From positions 1 to 64,000 of the forward strand of contig NZ_JAKCFA010000021.1 of NCBI RefSeq assembly GCF_024198215.1: DNA of 64,000 nt. Direction: 5' to 3'. Of this stretch, positions 11,026 through 18,598 are shown in pieces. How positions within the stretch are numbered: the stretch's first letter is position 1; every line of letters starts with the position of its first letter. The notes beneath the pieces were generated by a model. That model did not search any database. It worked only from the letters and a program-made list of their open reading frames with translations, and was not told the origin of the DNA. The position numbers and the translations under genes were made by a program. Source of the DNA: Myxococcus qinghaiensis (GTDB lineage: Bacteria > Myxococcota > Myxococcia > Myxococcales > Myxococcaceae).

Positions 11026-11651
11026 GCACGTCGCAGCGGACCCCCGGGGCGCCGCCGACACACGTGGCCTATGACGACGTCAACGAGCTCCTCGCCACCG
11101 CCACGCGGCTGATGCAGAAGGACGCCGCGCCGGAGACGCTCACGGCGGAGGACCTGCGGCGCATTGGCGCGGAGCTGGACATCCCCGCGCGCTATGTGGA
11201 CCAGGCGTTGGAGACCCTGGCGCGCCGTCGCGAGGAGCAGGTCCAGGAGGCTCGCGCCCGCGAGGCGCAGGCCCGGCTTCGGTCGGTGAGGCTGCGTCGG
11301 GGCGCCTGGGTGGGGGCCGCGCTCATGGGGCTGCTCGCTGTGTCGGGGCTGGTGGTGCGCAACGGCCTGACGTCCTCGCTGTCGGAGGTGGCTCGGCAGC
11401 GGGCCCAGGTGCGCAACGTCCTGGAGCGTCGCGAGGCGCTGCGCGCGCGGCAGGACACCCTCACTCCCGGGCCTGAGCGCGACGCGGAGCTGACGGGGGC
11501 GGACAACCGCGTGTCCCTGGAGCGGCGCAGGTATGACGAGCGCGCCGCGGACTACAACGCCTCCGCCGCTTCGTTTCCTTCCGGCTGGGTGGGTCGCCTG
11601 AGCGGCCTGCCGTCCGCATTGCCTCTGTCGTCGGAGATCTCCACATGGTGA
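11022..11651 (+). CDS. Short LemA-like membrane protein with an N-terminal helical domain
   Basis: 209 residues. Residues 15-75 are a helical domain (NELLATATRLMQKD, ALTAEDLRRIGAEL-like, IPARYVDQALETLARRREE) also seen on small regulators; a single membrane helix lies at about 97-113 (WVGAALMGLLAVSGLVV). The region after it (LSEVARQRAQVRNVLERREAL, then DNRVSLERRRYDERAADYNASAASFPSGWVGRLSGLP) resembles the first and last helices of LemA, whose relatives end ARRDYNEAVxxYNxxxxxFPxxxxAxxxGF, but the long middle helices are missing. Flanking TPM genes fit, because LemA and TPM genes are often neighbours. The LemA assignment is by pattern only. Confidence 0.6.
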   Translation: MSTSQRTPGAPPTHVAYDDVNELLATATRLMQKDAAPETLTAEDLRRIGAELDIPARYVDQALETLARRREEQVQEARAREAQARLRSVRLRRGAWVGAALMGLLAVSGLVVRNGLTSSLSEVARQRAQVRNVLERREALRARQDTLTPGPERDAELTGADNRVSLERRRYDERAADYNASAASFPSGWVGRLSGLPSALPLSSEISTW

Positions 11652-13024
11652 AGGCCGCCCTGCTGACGCTGTTGCTGCCCGCCGTGCTGCTGGGCTCCTC
11701 GCCGACCATCGAGCGGCCCGTGACGGATGAGCACGGGATGTTGAGCGCGCAGGAGAAGGAAGCCGTCGCCCAGTCCCTGGTGGCGTTGCGCTCCGCGGAG
11801 CAGGTGCAGCTCGCCGTCCTGCTCGTGCCCACGACGGAGGGGCAGCCCATCGACGACTTCGCGGCGCGGGTCTTCCAGGAGTGGAAGGGCGGGGAGGAGG
11901 GCAAGGACAATGGCGTCCTGCTCGTCGTGGCGCGCGATGACCGGAGGATGCGCCTGGAGGTGGGCTACGGCGTGGAGACGCGCCTGACGGATGGCGAGGC
12001 GCGGGCCCTGTTGGATGCCCAGGGGCCGCTCATGCGTGATGGCCGGCTCGCGGACGCGCTGTTGGCCATCGTCGCGGGGGTGCGGGAGCAGGTCTCGGAG
12101 GCCGAGCCGCTGGCACCTGTCGTGGGGGAGCACTCCGAGCATGCTCATGACCACGTGCACGAATCCGGGCCCGTGGATGCCCGCCCGCTCGTCTACGGCA
12201 TGCTCCTGGTGAGCCTCGCGCTGGGCGGAGTGCTGGCCCGCTGGAAGCTCATCTCCGTCCTGGGCCGGTGGAAGGAGGGGGGCGTGTGGGCTGGGTGGAA
12301 GACGCTTGCGCGCAAGGACCGGAGCGTCGTCTCCAAGGGGGCGATGCTGGTGGCTGGGAGCGCGGTCCTCGCGGGCGTGCTCGCCATGGCCCAGCAGCTC
12401 TCGCCCGTGCTGGTCATGCTGGGCTGTGTCGGGATGCTGGCCCTCGCTGCCGGTGGGTGGCATCTGTGCCTGTCGGGGTACTGGGGCATGGGCGGCGCAC
12501 TGTTGATTGCTCCGCTCATCACGGCCTTCATGAACGAGCAGGACACCCGGCCCGCCACCGAGCTGTTGGCGCTGTTGGTGGGAGGCGTGGCGCTGTCGAT
12601 TCCCTCCGGACTTCCCCTGTTCTTTGTCCTGCACATCGCCCAGGAGGTCTTCGAAGGGTTGGGGAAGCACCTGCGTCGGGCGGCCGAGGTCTCGGCCCGC
12701 CATTCCCCGCCTGCCCACCATCGTCCCTCCAAGAAGCGCTACAAGAAGGGGAAGCGACGCTCCGGCTCGGGGAGGCGGCAGCAGTTCCAGCCCGCTGAGC
12801 CGTCTCGCCCTGGCGGCGGGAGCAGCCGGCCCTCGTTCCTCTCGGCCTTCTTCTCCTCCCTGGCTTCGACCTGGGGTTCTTCCTCGTCGTCCTCGTATTC
12901 TTCGTCGTCTTCCTCGTTCAGCAGCAGCTCGTCGTCCTCGTCGTCATCCTCTTCCTCCTCGTCCTCCTCCTGGAGTGGCGGAGGTGGCTCGTCGGGCGGA
13001 GGCGGGGCGAGCAGCTCCTGGTAG
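11645..13024 (+). CDS. YgcG-like TPM-domain membrane protein with Ser/Gly-rich tail
   Basis: 459 residues: signal peptide (1-19), TPM domain (about 22-150; ERPVTDEHGMLSAQEK, DNGVLLVVARDDRRMRLEVGYGVE), a His-rich linker (GEHSEHAHDHVHESG), five or six membrane segments (about 185-335), a basic stretch (KKRYKKGKRRSGSGRR), and a 60-residue tail that is almost only Ser, Gly and Trp. TPM proteins with SGGGG-type tails form the YgcG family, often partnered with LemA; the LemA-like gene directly upstream overlaps this one by seven bases. Role unknown; it probably acts at the inner membrane with its TPM domain outside. Confidence 0.82.
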   Translation: MVKAALLTLLLPAVLLGSSPTIERPVTDEHGMLSAQEKEAVAQSLVALRSAEQVQLAVLLVPTTEGQPIDDFAARVFQEWKGGEEGKDNGVLLVVARDDRRMRLEVGYGVETRLTDGEARALLDAQGPLMRDGRLADALLAIVAGVREQVSEAEPLAPVVGEHSEHAHDHVHESGPVDARPLVYGMLLVSLALGGVLARWKLISVLGRWKEGGVWAGWKTLARKDRSVVSKGAMLVAGSAVLAGVLAMAQQLSPVLVMLGCVGMLALAAGGWHLCLSGYWGMGGALLIAPLITAFMNEQDTRPATELLALLVGGVALSIPSGLPLFFVLHIAQEVFEGLGKHLRRAAEVSARHSPPAHHRPSKKRYKKGKRRSGSGRRQQFQPAEPSRPGGGSSRPSFLSAFFSSLASTWGSSSSSSYSSSSSSFSSSSSSSSSSSSSSSSSWSGGGGSSGGGGASSSW

Positions 13025-13078
13025 TCGCCCATGCACCGCCGCCGACTTCTTCAAATCAGCGTCGTGCCGCACTAGAAG

Positions 13079-13468
13079 GTGTCCCAGGAGTCCCCACGCG
13101 TGCATCCCACTGAACCCCGACGTCGTCGAGAGCAGCACCGCTCCGGGTGGATGAAGTTCCTGGACTTCATGGAGCTGGACTCGCCCGAGGGCCGGTGGGG
13201 CCTGGGGCTCGTCATTGGCCTGCTCGTCATCGGCTTCTGGCCATTGCTGCTGCTGGCCGTGCTGGATGTGAGCGGCACGCCGCGCAAGCTGCTGGTGGCC
13301 CTGGGGCCCGCCTCCATCTGCCTGGGGCTGGCCCTGCTCATCCTGGTGTGCGGCCACCGGTATGGCGAGTCGCTCCGGTGGTCGCGCGGCCAGACGTGGG
13401 GGCTCGCCGCGCTGTTCCTGGGGCTGGGCCTGCTGGGCGGCGTGGGCCTGTGGTTCAGCGAGAGCTGA
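13079..13468 (+). CDS. Small membrane protein, three predicted helices
   Basis: 129 residues from GTG 13079, or 105 residues from the ATG at 13151; no convincing ribosome-binding site separates the two. Three hydrophobic segments are visible (LGLVIGLLVIGFWPLLLLAVL, ALGPASICLGLALLILVCG, WGLAALFLGLGLLGGVGLWF). No family recognised. It lies 54 bases after the YgcG-like gene and may be the last member of that unit. A hairpin spans its stop codon. Confidence 0.6.
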   Translation: MSQESPRVHPTEPRRRREQHRSGWMKFLDFMELDSPEGRWGLGLVIGLLVIGFWPLLLLAVLDVSGTPRKLLVALGPASICLGLALLILVCGHRYGESLRWSRGQTWGLAALFLGLGLLGGVGLWFSES

Positions 13469-13494
13469 GGCTCGCTCGCGCGAGGCGCCTCAGC
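13464..13494. terminator. Hairpin between convergent genes
   Basis: GCTGAGG (13464-13470) pairs with CCTCAGC (13488-13494), with an inner CTCG/CGAG pairing. It covers the stop codons of the convergent membrane-protein and trigger-factor-like genes and could end transcription both ways. No T-run. Confidence 0.4.
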
Positions 13495-14575
13495 CCTCCT
13501 CCGCGCCCTCGAAGGTGACCTTCGCCTTGTTCATGACGTGCTCCACGGCGAGCAGGTACCAGGCGAGCTCGGTCAGCCGCTTCGTCGTCTCCGGCGACTC
13601 GCGCAGGGCGGCGTGGACGTCCTCCGCCGTGAGTCCGAAGGGCGCCGTGTGGTCGCGGACGAGCTGCTCGAGCTTCTCCGGCGTGAGCTGAAGCTTCTCC
13701 GCCTCGGTGACGGCCTTCAGCACGATGCCGATGTGCAGCCGGCGCTCGGCGTCCGCGCGCGTGAAGGGGTCCGTGAGCCAGCCCTGGAGCGCCTCGCGCT
13801 GCTCATCGACGTCGAACTGGTACTCGACCATGGCCTGTCCCTCGGCCTGGACCCAGCGGCGGCGCAGCTCCTCGTCCACCAGGGCGGGGGGCAGCTCCAC
13901 CGGCGCACGCCGGGCCACCTCGTCCAGCACCATGTCCCGGGCCTGCACCCAGAGCTCCGCGGCGCCCTCGTCCTCCAGCTCGTCACGCAGGCGGAGCATC
14001 ACCTCGTCCAGGGTGGCGCCCATCCCGAGCTTCTCGAGGAACTCGGGGCTGGTCTCCGGCGACATCGTCACCTGGTGGGCGCCGATGATGTCCACGAGGA
14101 AGCGCGCGGGCTTCCCCCGCATCGACTCCACCGGATAGTTGTCAGGCAGCTCCAGGGCGACCTGCATGGACTCGCCCACCTTGCCACCCTCCGCGATGGC
14201 CTCGCAGAACCCGGGCAGCGCTTCGATGGGCGCCAGCTCCGTCTTCATGCCGAAGCGCGCGGAGAAGGGGATGAGGTGCCCGTCGCAGTAGCCCACGATG
14301 TTGAGCTGCACGTCGTCGCCTGGCTCCAGCGACTCGCCCGGTTGACGCTCGCGCGTGGTGGCCAGGTCCCGGCGCTTCTCGTGGAAGGCGCGCAGGAGCT
14401 CTTCTTCCGTCAGGTCGTCCGGGGTGGGGACGCGCACCGAGATTCCCTCCAGGGAGGGGGCCTCCACGCTGGGAAGCTTGAGGGCCTCCTCGGAGACGGT
14501 GCTCACCACCGGGCTCATCTTGAGAAGGCGCTCGACTCCGCGACCTGGTCCTTGAGTCCGTTGCTTGCTGCTCAC
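13490..14575 (-). CDS. tig: Trigger-factor-like chaperone lacking the ribosome-binding domain
   Basis: 361 residues. Residues about 55-170 resemble the end of the trigger-factor N domain linker plus its FKBP-type domain (TPDDLTEEELLRAFHEKRR, GDDVQLNIVGYCDGHLIPFSAR, LPGFCEAIAEGGKVGESMQV); the rest is the long helical C domain (MLRLRDELEDEGAAELWVQARDMVLDEVARR, VDEELRRRWVQAEGQAMVEYQFD, LQLTPEKLEQLV). The roughly 110-residue ribosome-docking domain with its GFRxGxxP loop is absent, so it should not dock at the ribosome exit site like true trigger factor. It starts at GTG 14575 with GGGAG five bases upstream. Probably a paralogue acting as a free chaperone; whether the PPIase site works is unclear. 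Confidence 0.7.
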   Translation of the reverse strand: MSSKQRTQGPGRGVERLLKMSPVVSTVSEEALKLPSVEAPSLEGISVRVPTPDDLTEEELLRAFHEKRRDLATTRERQPGESLEPGDDVQLNIVGYCDGHLIPFSARFGMKTELAPIEALPGFCEAIAEGGKVGESMQVALELPDNYPVESMRGKPARFLVDIIGAHQVTMSPETSPEFLEKLGMGATLDEVMLRLRDELEDEGAAELWVQARDMVLDEVARRAPVELPPALVDEELRRRWVQAEGQAMVEYQFDVDEQREALQGWLTDPFTRADAERRLHIGIVLKAVTEAEKLQLTPEKLEQLVRDHTAPFGLTAEDVHAALRESPETTKRLTELAWYLLAVEHVMNKAKVTFEGAEEG

Positions 14576-14630
14576 GAATGCTCCCGGGAGATAGGCGTGC
14601 CAGCGTCCGCGCCAATGGGGGGAAAAGCGA

Positions 14631-14668
14631 CGGCTCGGCATGGACTATTGCTTAGTCCAGCCGAGCCG
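14631..14668 (-). terminator. Rho-independent-type terminator
   Basis: CGGCTCGGCATGGACTA (14631-14647) pairs with TAGTCCAGCCGAGCCG (14653-14668) around a 5-base loop, with one bulge. On the minus strand the stem is followed by TCGCTTTTCC, a T-rich tail, so it should terminate the gene ending at 14701, before the trigger-factor-like gene. Confidence 0.75.
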
Positions 14669-14700
14669 CTCTGACAAACCCCGATGGGAGGGGTCGCTGC

Positions 14701-15762
14701 CTAGAAGAAGGCGCCCACGATGCTGGACACCGTGGAGACCGCGGCGCCGACCTGGCTGACAATCGGGATGTTGGTGGCCGCGGCGATGGAGCCCACGGCG
14801 GTGATGACGGACGTCACCTTCTTGCCCGTGCTCGCGTTCTTGTCCATCAGCGTCGCGCCCGCGTTGGCCACGTCGATGGCCGCGATGGCCACGTTCACGC
14901 CCGGAGCGAAGCGGCCCAGCGCCTTGGCGGCGGTGGTGCCAGCGGCCTTCGCGCCCTGCTTCAGGGCGGCCTCGCCGACCTCCGTGCCCACCTTGGTCAG
15001 CGCGGCCTTGGCGGCCTTGCGCGTGCCGGTGCCCAGGATGTTCTCGGCGATGGTGCCGCCGGTCTTCTTCGCCACGTCGAGCGCGGCTTCCTTGGCGCCC
15101 TTGGTGATGGCCTTCGCCGTGGCGCCCTCGAAGACGCCGTTGGTGGCGACGTTCTTGACGGCCTTGAGCACGTCGTCGCTGGCGTTGGGGAGCGTCTTCT
15201 TGAACGCGTCGACCGCCTTCTTGCCGGCCTCCAGCTTGTCCTTGAAGACGGTGCCGCCGAGCACGCCGCCCATCACCTTGCCGCCGACGATGCCGCCCGT
15301 CGCCGCGGTGATGCCCGCCTTGGCCGCGTCCAGGCTGGAGCGCGTGGCCGCGAGGATGTCGTCCTTGCTACCGGTGCGGATGGCCTGGCGGATGTCCTTG
15401 ACGGCCGTGGCGCCCGACGCAATCGCGCCGGGGATGCCCGCGTAGCGCGCGACCGCCTTCAGGTTCGCGCCCATCTTGGTCAGGCCCTTGAACTCGCCCT
15501 TGGCGTAGGTGGGGTTGCTGACGAAGTCGAGGTTCTTGCCCGTCAGCAGGCCCTCGGCGCCCTTCTTGATGTTCTTGATCTGCTGGAAGGCGTCCTTGCC
15601 GAAGCCGAAGGCCTTCGCGCTCTGGGTCGCGACCGCCGTGCCGCCCTTGATGAGCTCCTTGTTCTCCGAAACAGTCTTCTGGACGGTGTTCTGGACGTCC
15701 TGGACCTTCTTCTGAACGGTGGCGCGGGCGGTGTTGAGCGTCTTGCGGATGTCGAAACCCAT
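14701..15762 (-). CDS. Ala/Gly/Lys-rich protein with hydrophobic C-terminal segments, unknown function
   Basis: 353 residues without a signal peptide. The first 40 residues are a Gln/Val/Lys heptad helix (VQKKVQDVQNTVQKTV). The middle alternates Lys-rich helices with Ala/Gly-rich segments (AGITAATGGIVGGKVMGGVLGG), and the last 65 residues hold two hydrophobic stretches (VNVAIAAIDVANAGATLM; ITAVGSIAAATNIPIVSQVG) running to the very end. The pattern suggests a soluble protein able to insert into membranes, as in some secreted effectors, but no family is recognised. Start chosen at ATG 15762 (MGFDIRK); the frame continues upstream to 15834. Single-gene unit with its own terminator. Confidence 0.65.
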   Translation of the reverse strand: MGFDIRKTLNTARATVQKKVQDVQNTVQKTVSENKELIKGGTAVATQSAKAFGFGKDAFQQIKNIKKGAEGLLTGKNLDFVSNPTYAKGEFKGLTKMGANLKAVARYAGIPGAIASGATAVKDIRQAIRTGSKDDILAATRSSLDAAKAGITAATGGIVGGKVMGGVLGGTVFKDKLEAGKKAVDAFKKTLPNASDDVLKAVKNVATNGVFEGATAKAITKGAKEAALDVAKKTGGTIAENILGTGTRKAAKAALTKVGTEVGEAALKQGAKAAGTTAAKALGRFAPGVNVAIAAIDVANAGATLMDKNASTGKKVTSVITAVGSIAAATNIPIVSQVGAAVSTVSSIVGAFF

Positions 15763-15994
15763 GGGGGGCCTCACGAAATATTGGATGGAACTTGCCTGGA
15801 TTATCGCGATCACCCGGCGCGAGTTGCGTCGCACCTGTCACGCTCTCGAATTTAGCGAAGGGGGCGCGATGGGCTCAGCAAGCCATTGAAATCATTCGAC
15901 TTCTGATGAAGCAAACGGGGTCGAAGTCCCCCCTGGCGAGTCCGCCAATCCCAGAATTCTCCCGTGGAATTGACGTCAGGGTGCGTCGTCGGTA

Positions 15995-16022
15995 TGAACG
16001 CGTTCAAGTTTGAACGTGTTCA
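15995..16022 (+). promoter_or_regulatory. Two tandem palindromic operators before the TetR gene
   Basis: TGAACGCGTTCA (15995-16006) is a perfect 12-bp palindrome; TGAACGTGTTCA (16011-16022) is the same with one mismatched pair. Centres are 16 bp apart and the second ends two bases before the ATG at 16025. TetR proteins usually bind palindromes at their own promoter, so this is the likely autoregulatory operator also controlling the monooxygenase gene. No Shine-Dalgarno lies before the ATG; the transcript may be leaderless. Confidence 0.65.
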
Positions 16023-16024
16023 AT

Positions 16025-16636
16025 ATGTCCCTGCGCGAGCGAGCGAAGAGCGAGAAGTGGGAGCGGATCCGCGCGGCGGCGAAGCGGCTGTTCGTGGAGC
16101 GCGGCTACGCGGGCACGACGGTGCGCGCCATCGCGGAGGCGGCGGGCGTCGCGACGGGCACGGTGCTGGTGTACGGCGAGACGAAGGACGCGCTCCTGCA
16201 CGAGCTGTGGCGCTCGGAGGCGATGCCGCTCGTGGAGGAGGCCGTGTCCTCCTTGCCGGAGGGGACGTTCGTGGACCGGTGCATGCACCTGTTCTCGCCG
16301 CTCCTGGCGCACTACGCCTCGCAGCCGGAGCTGGCCCGCGCCGTCGTGAAGGAGTTGCCGTGGCTCACGGGCGCCGCCGAGGCGCTGCACCGTCCCGCGC
16401 TGGCGCGACTGGTCGGCGCGCTGGCTCGGATTGTCGACGAGGCGAAGGCGAAGGGAGAGCTGCGCGCGGAGGTGGAGGGGGAGCTGGCGGCGGGGCTCGC
16501 CTTCTCCGTCTATTACGCGGCCGTCGTCCGCATGCTCTCGCCGCTGACGAGCTCGAGCGTGGACGAAGCGCGAGACGTCCTGCGCCGCACGCTGGCCACG
16601 GTGCTCGTGGGACTGGGTTCCGGGAGGTCGTCGTGA
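16025..16636 (+). CDS. TetR/AcrR-family transcriptional regulator
   Basis: 203 residues. The N-terminal helix-turn-helix domain is clear: KWERIRAAAKRLFVERGYAG followed by TTVRAIAEAAGVATGTVLVYGETKDALL. The C-terminal ligand-binding part is helical and unassigned. Its stop overlaps the GTG of the FAD monooxygenase (GTGA), so the two are co-translated and the regulator probably senses a compound handled by that enzyme. Tandem palindromic operators lie directly before the start. An alternative TTG start at 16010 would put the second operator inside the gene; ATG 16025 matches the usual distance to the first helix. Confidence 0.88.
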   Translation: MSLRERAKSEKWERIRAAAKRLFVERGYAGTTVRAIAEAAGVATGTVLVYGETKDALLHELWRSEAMPLVEEAVSSLPEGTFVDRCMHLFSPLLAHYASQPELARAVVKELPWLTGAAEALHRPALARLVGALARIVDEAKAKGELRAEVEGELAAGLAFSVYYAAVVRMLSPLTSSSVDEARDVLRRTLATVLVGLGSGRSS

Positions 16637-17766
16637 AGGTCCTGATTGTCGGCGGTGGAATCGGCGGGCTCGCGCTGGGCGCGGCCCTGGCGCGTCGCGA
16701 CGTGGAGGCCGACCTCATCGAGCGGCGGTCCACCTCCGGTGACGAGGGGGCGGGCATCGTGCTCGGTCCCAACGTGATGTCGGTGATGAAGGGCCTCGCG
16801 TTGCACGAGGCCGTCGTCGCCGCCGGGCATCCGGTGGGCCTGGCCCGAATCACCGATGCTTCAGGACGCGTCCTCCAGCAGACGGCGTACGCGATGCCGG
16901 ACCTGCCGCTCCCGGCGACGACGATTCACCGCAACCATCTGCTTCGCATCCTGCGTGCCGCGTCACCCGCGCCGCGTCTCGGTGTGACGCTCTCCCGCAT
17001 GGAGAGCGGCGCGGACGGCGTGGACGTCGCGTTCTCCGACGGCACGGCGGGCCGCTACGATGTCGTGGTCGGCGCGGATGGCATCCGCTCCGCCGTGAGG
17101 AGCCAGGTCTGCGGGGCCGAAGTCTCCTCGCGCTACTCGGGCTACACGTGCTGGCGCTTCGTGGTCGACGGCCACTTCGAGGACGCCGTGGTGGAGATGT
17201 GGGGCCGTGGCAGGCGCGTGGGCGTGGTGCCGCTGGGTGAGGGAAAATCCTACGTCTTCCTCACGCTCAACGCCCCGCGTCGCGCGCCTCCGCCGTGGAC
17301 GGACCTCGCCGGCCTCCGGGCCACCTATGCGGGGTTCGCGGACCCGGCCCGCTCCGCGCTGGCGGCGCTCGAGCGCATGGACGGCGTGCTGCACAACGAC
17401 ATCGAGGACTGCTCCGCGCCGCGCTGGTGGAGGCCTCGAGTCGTCCTGCTGGGTGATGCCGCGCACGCCGTGACGCCCAACCTGGGGCAGGGGGCGGGGC
17501 TGGCCATCGAGGACGCCGCCGCGCTCGCGCAGCTCCTCGCGACGATGGGCCCCTCCGACGCGGCGCTGGCCCGCTACGAAGGCCTCCGTCGCCCGCGCGC
17601 GGAGCGGATCCGCGACCGCTCGTGGACGCTCGGAAAGGTCGCCCAGTGGGAGAGCGGTCTCGCGCGGAGTTTGCGCGACGCGGCGCTGGTGTGGACACCG
17701 GAGTCGGTGGCCCGCAAGGAGCTGGAGAAGGTCGTTCGCGACATGCCCGGCGTGCCTGTCGGCTGA
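16633..17766 (+). CDS. FAD-dependent aromatic-type monooxygenase
   Basis: 377-residue class A flavoprotein hydroxylase. It starts with the FAD-binding dinucleotide motif VLIVGGGIGGLALGAALAR, has the middle DG motif (DVVVGADGIRSAVR) and the GD motif (VVLLGDAAHAVTPNLGQGAGLAIEDA) binding the FAD ribitol. This family adds one oxygen atom to aromatic or similar substrates using NAD(P)H. Cytoplasmic, no signal peptide. Translationally coupled to the TetR gene, implying induction by its substrate, perhaps an antibiotic or aromatic. Length and motifs are complete. Confidence 0.9.
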   Translation: MKVLIVGGGIGGLALGAALARRDVEADLIERRSTSGDEGAGIVLGPNVMSVMKGLALHEAVVAAGHPVGLARITDASGRVLQQTAYAMPDLPLPATTIHRNHLLRILRAASPAPRLGVTLSRMESGADGVDVAFSDGTAGRYDVVVGADGIRSAVRSQVCGAEVSSRYSGYTCWRFVVDGHFEDAVVEMWGRGRRVGVVPLGEGKSYVFLTLNAPRRAPPPWTDLAGLRATYAGFADPARSALAALERMDGVLHNDIEDCSAPRWWRPRVVLLGDAAHAVTPNLGQGAGLAIEDAAALAQLLATMGPSDAALARYEGLRRPRAERIRDRSWTLGKVAQWESGLARSLRDAALVWTPESVARKELEKVVRDMPGVPVG

Positions 17767-17885
17767 TCCAGGGCGGCCTCCGGGCCTCCGAAGCTACATG
17801 CCCTCCCTTGCAGGATGGGCGTTCAGTGCCTAACTCCTCCCGGCATCCAGGAACCTGGATCTTCGCTCCGTGAGCGGGAGGCATC

Positions 17886-18107
17886 TTGTCGTCGAATCGC
17901 GACCCCGAAGAGCTCTTGACGCCGACGGAGGCCGGGCATGTCCTGGGCCTCTCGCCGGACACGGTGCGCGTGCTCTGTGACAAGGGCCGCCTGCCCGCGC
18001 TTCGCACCATGAGTGGCCGCCGGCTGGTGCGCCGGTGTGACGTCGAGCGCCTGGCCGAGGAGCGCCGCCGCAATGCTCCGCCCGCGAGGCCAGTGAACAG
18101 GACGTGA
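17886..18107 (+). CDS. Small excisionase/MerR-type helix-turn-helix protein
   Basis: 73 residues from a TTG start with GGGAGG five bases upstream. The whole protein is one winged-helix DNA-binding unit: LLTPTEAGHVLGLSPDTVRVLCDKGRLPALRTMSGRRLVRRCDVERLAEERR, as in the HTH_17/excisionase family. It stands 104 bases before the KaiC-like operon and may regulate it or bend DNA. No phage genes are nearby. A palindrome ATCCAGG-AA-CCTGGAT (17845-17860) lies just before its start and could be its own operator. Confidence 0.75.
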   Translation: MSSNRDPEELLTPTEAGHVLGLSPDTVRVLCDKGRLPALRTMSGRRLVRRCDVERLAEERRRNAPPARPVNRT

Positions 18108-18211
18108 CGCCCTCGCTCAGGTCACCCCGAGAGGCCCAGAGGCGAAGCTCCCGAAGATAGACAGCGAATCGTGGCACGGGGCTGCTCGTACGGGCCCGAA
18201 AAGGATGGCCC

Positions 18212-18598
18212 GTGAATTTGAAGAACGAGCGGCCCGAGACAGTCCCGCCGCCCGGCGGTGAAGCCGCGGTGTTGTTCGAGCTCATCTGGGCGTCGCTGGT
18301 CGACCTCCTGGGGACTCCGGCCACGGCGACCCTCCTGCGCCGCAGCCTGAAGCTCGCCGCGCGAAACGCGCCCGAACTCCAAGGCGTCTCCGTCAGCAGG
18401 GAGCGCTTCGAGTACTGCCTGGTCCTTCCCCCGGAGTGGCGGGACGGCACCCGTGGAACGCTGGACGGCCTGCGCGCGGTCGCACGTGAGCTGCAGCCGC
18501 TCCTGCAGGAGCTGACGGGTCCGGTGGTCATCCGCAGGCTCCGCGGGATTCCCGAAATCGAGCGCTGCCGCCTGTTTCCTCCAGAGGATGAGTCATGA
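18212..18598 (+). CDS. Small protein of unknown function, first gene of the KaiC-like operon
   Basis: 128 residues from GTG 18212. Mostly helical, with EAAVLFELIWASLVDLLGTPATATLLRRSLKLAARNAPEL, a short beta region (VSRERFEYCLVLPPEW) and an amphipathic helix (LDGLRAVARELQPLLQELTG). No signal peptide, membrane segment or catalytic motif. Its stop overlaps the KaiC-like ATG (ATGA), so the two are made together and likely interact. I do not recognise the family; a regulator or adaptor of the ATPase is the simplest guess. It shows no likeness to KaiA or KaiB. Confidence 0.65.
   Translation: MNLKNERPETVPPPGGEAAVLFELIWASLVDLLGTPATATLLRRSLKLAARNAPELQGVSVSRERFEYCLVLPPEWRDGTRGTLDGLRAVARELQPLLQELTGPVVIRRLRGIPEIERCRLFPPEDES

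Noticed and set aside
17886..18107. Prophage or integrative element, suggested by the excisionase-like protein
   Set aside because: No integrase, attachment site or phage gene nearby; such HTH proteins also occur alone.
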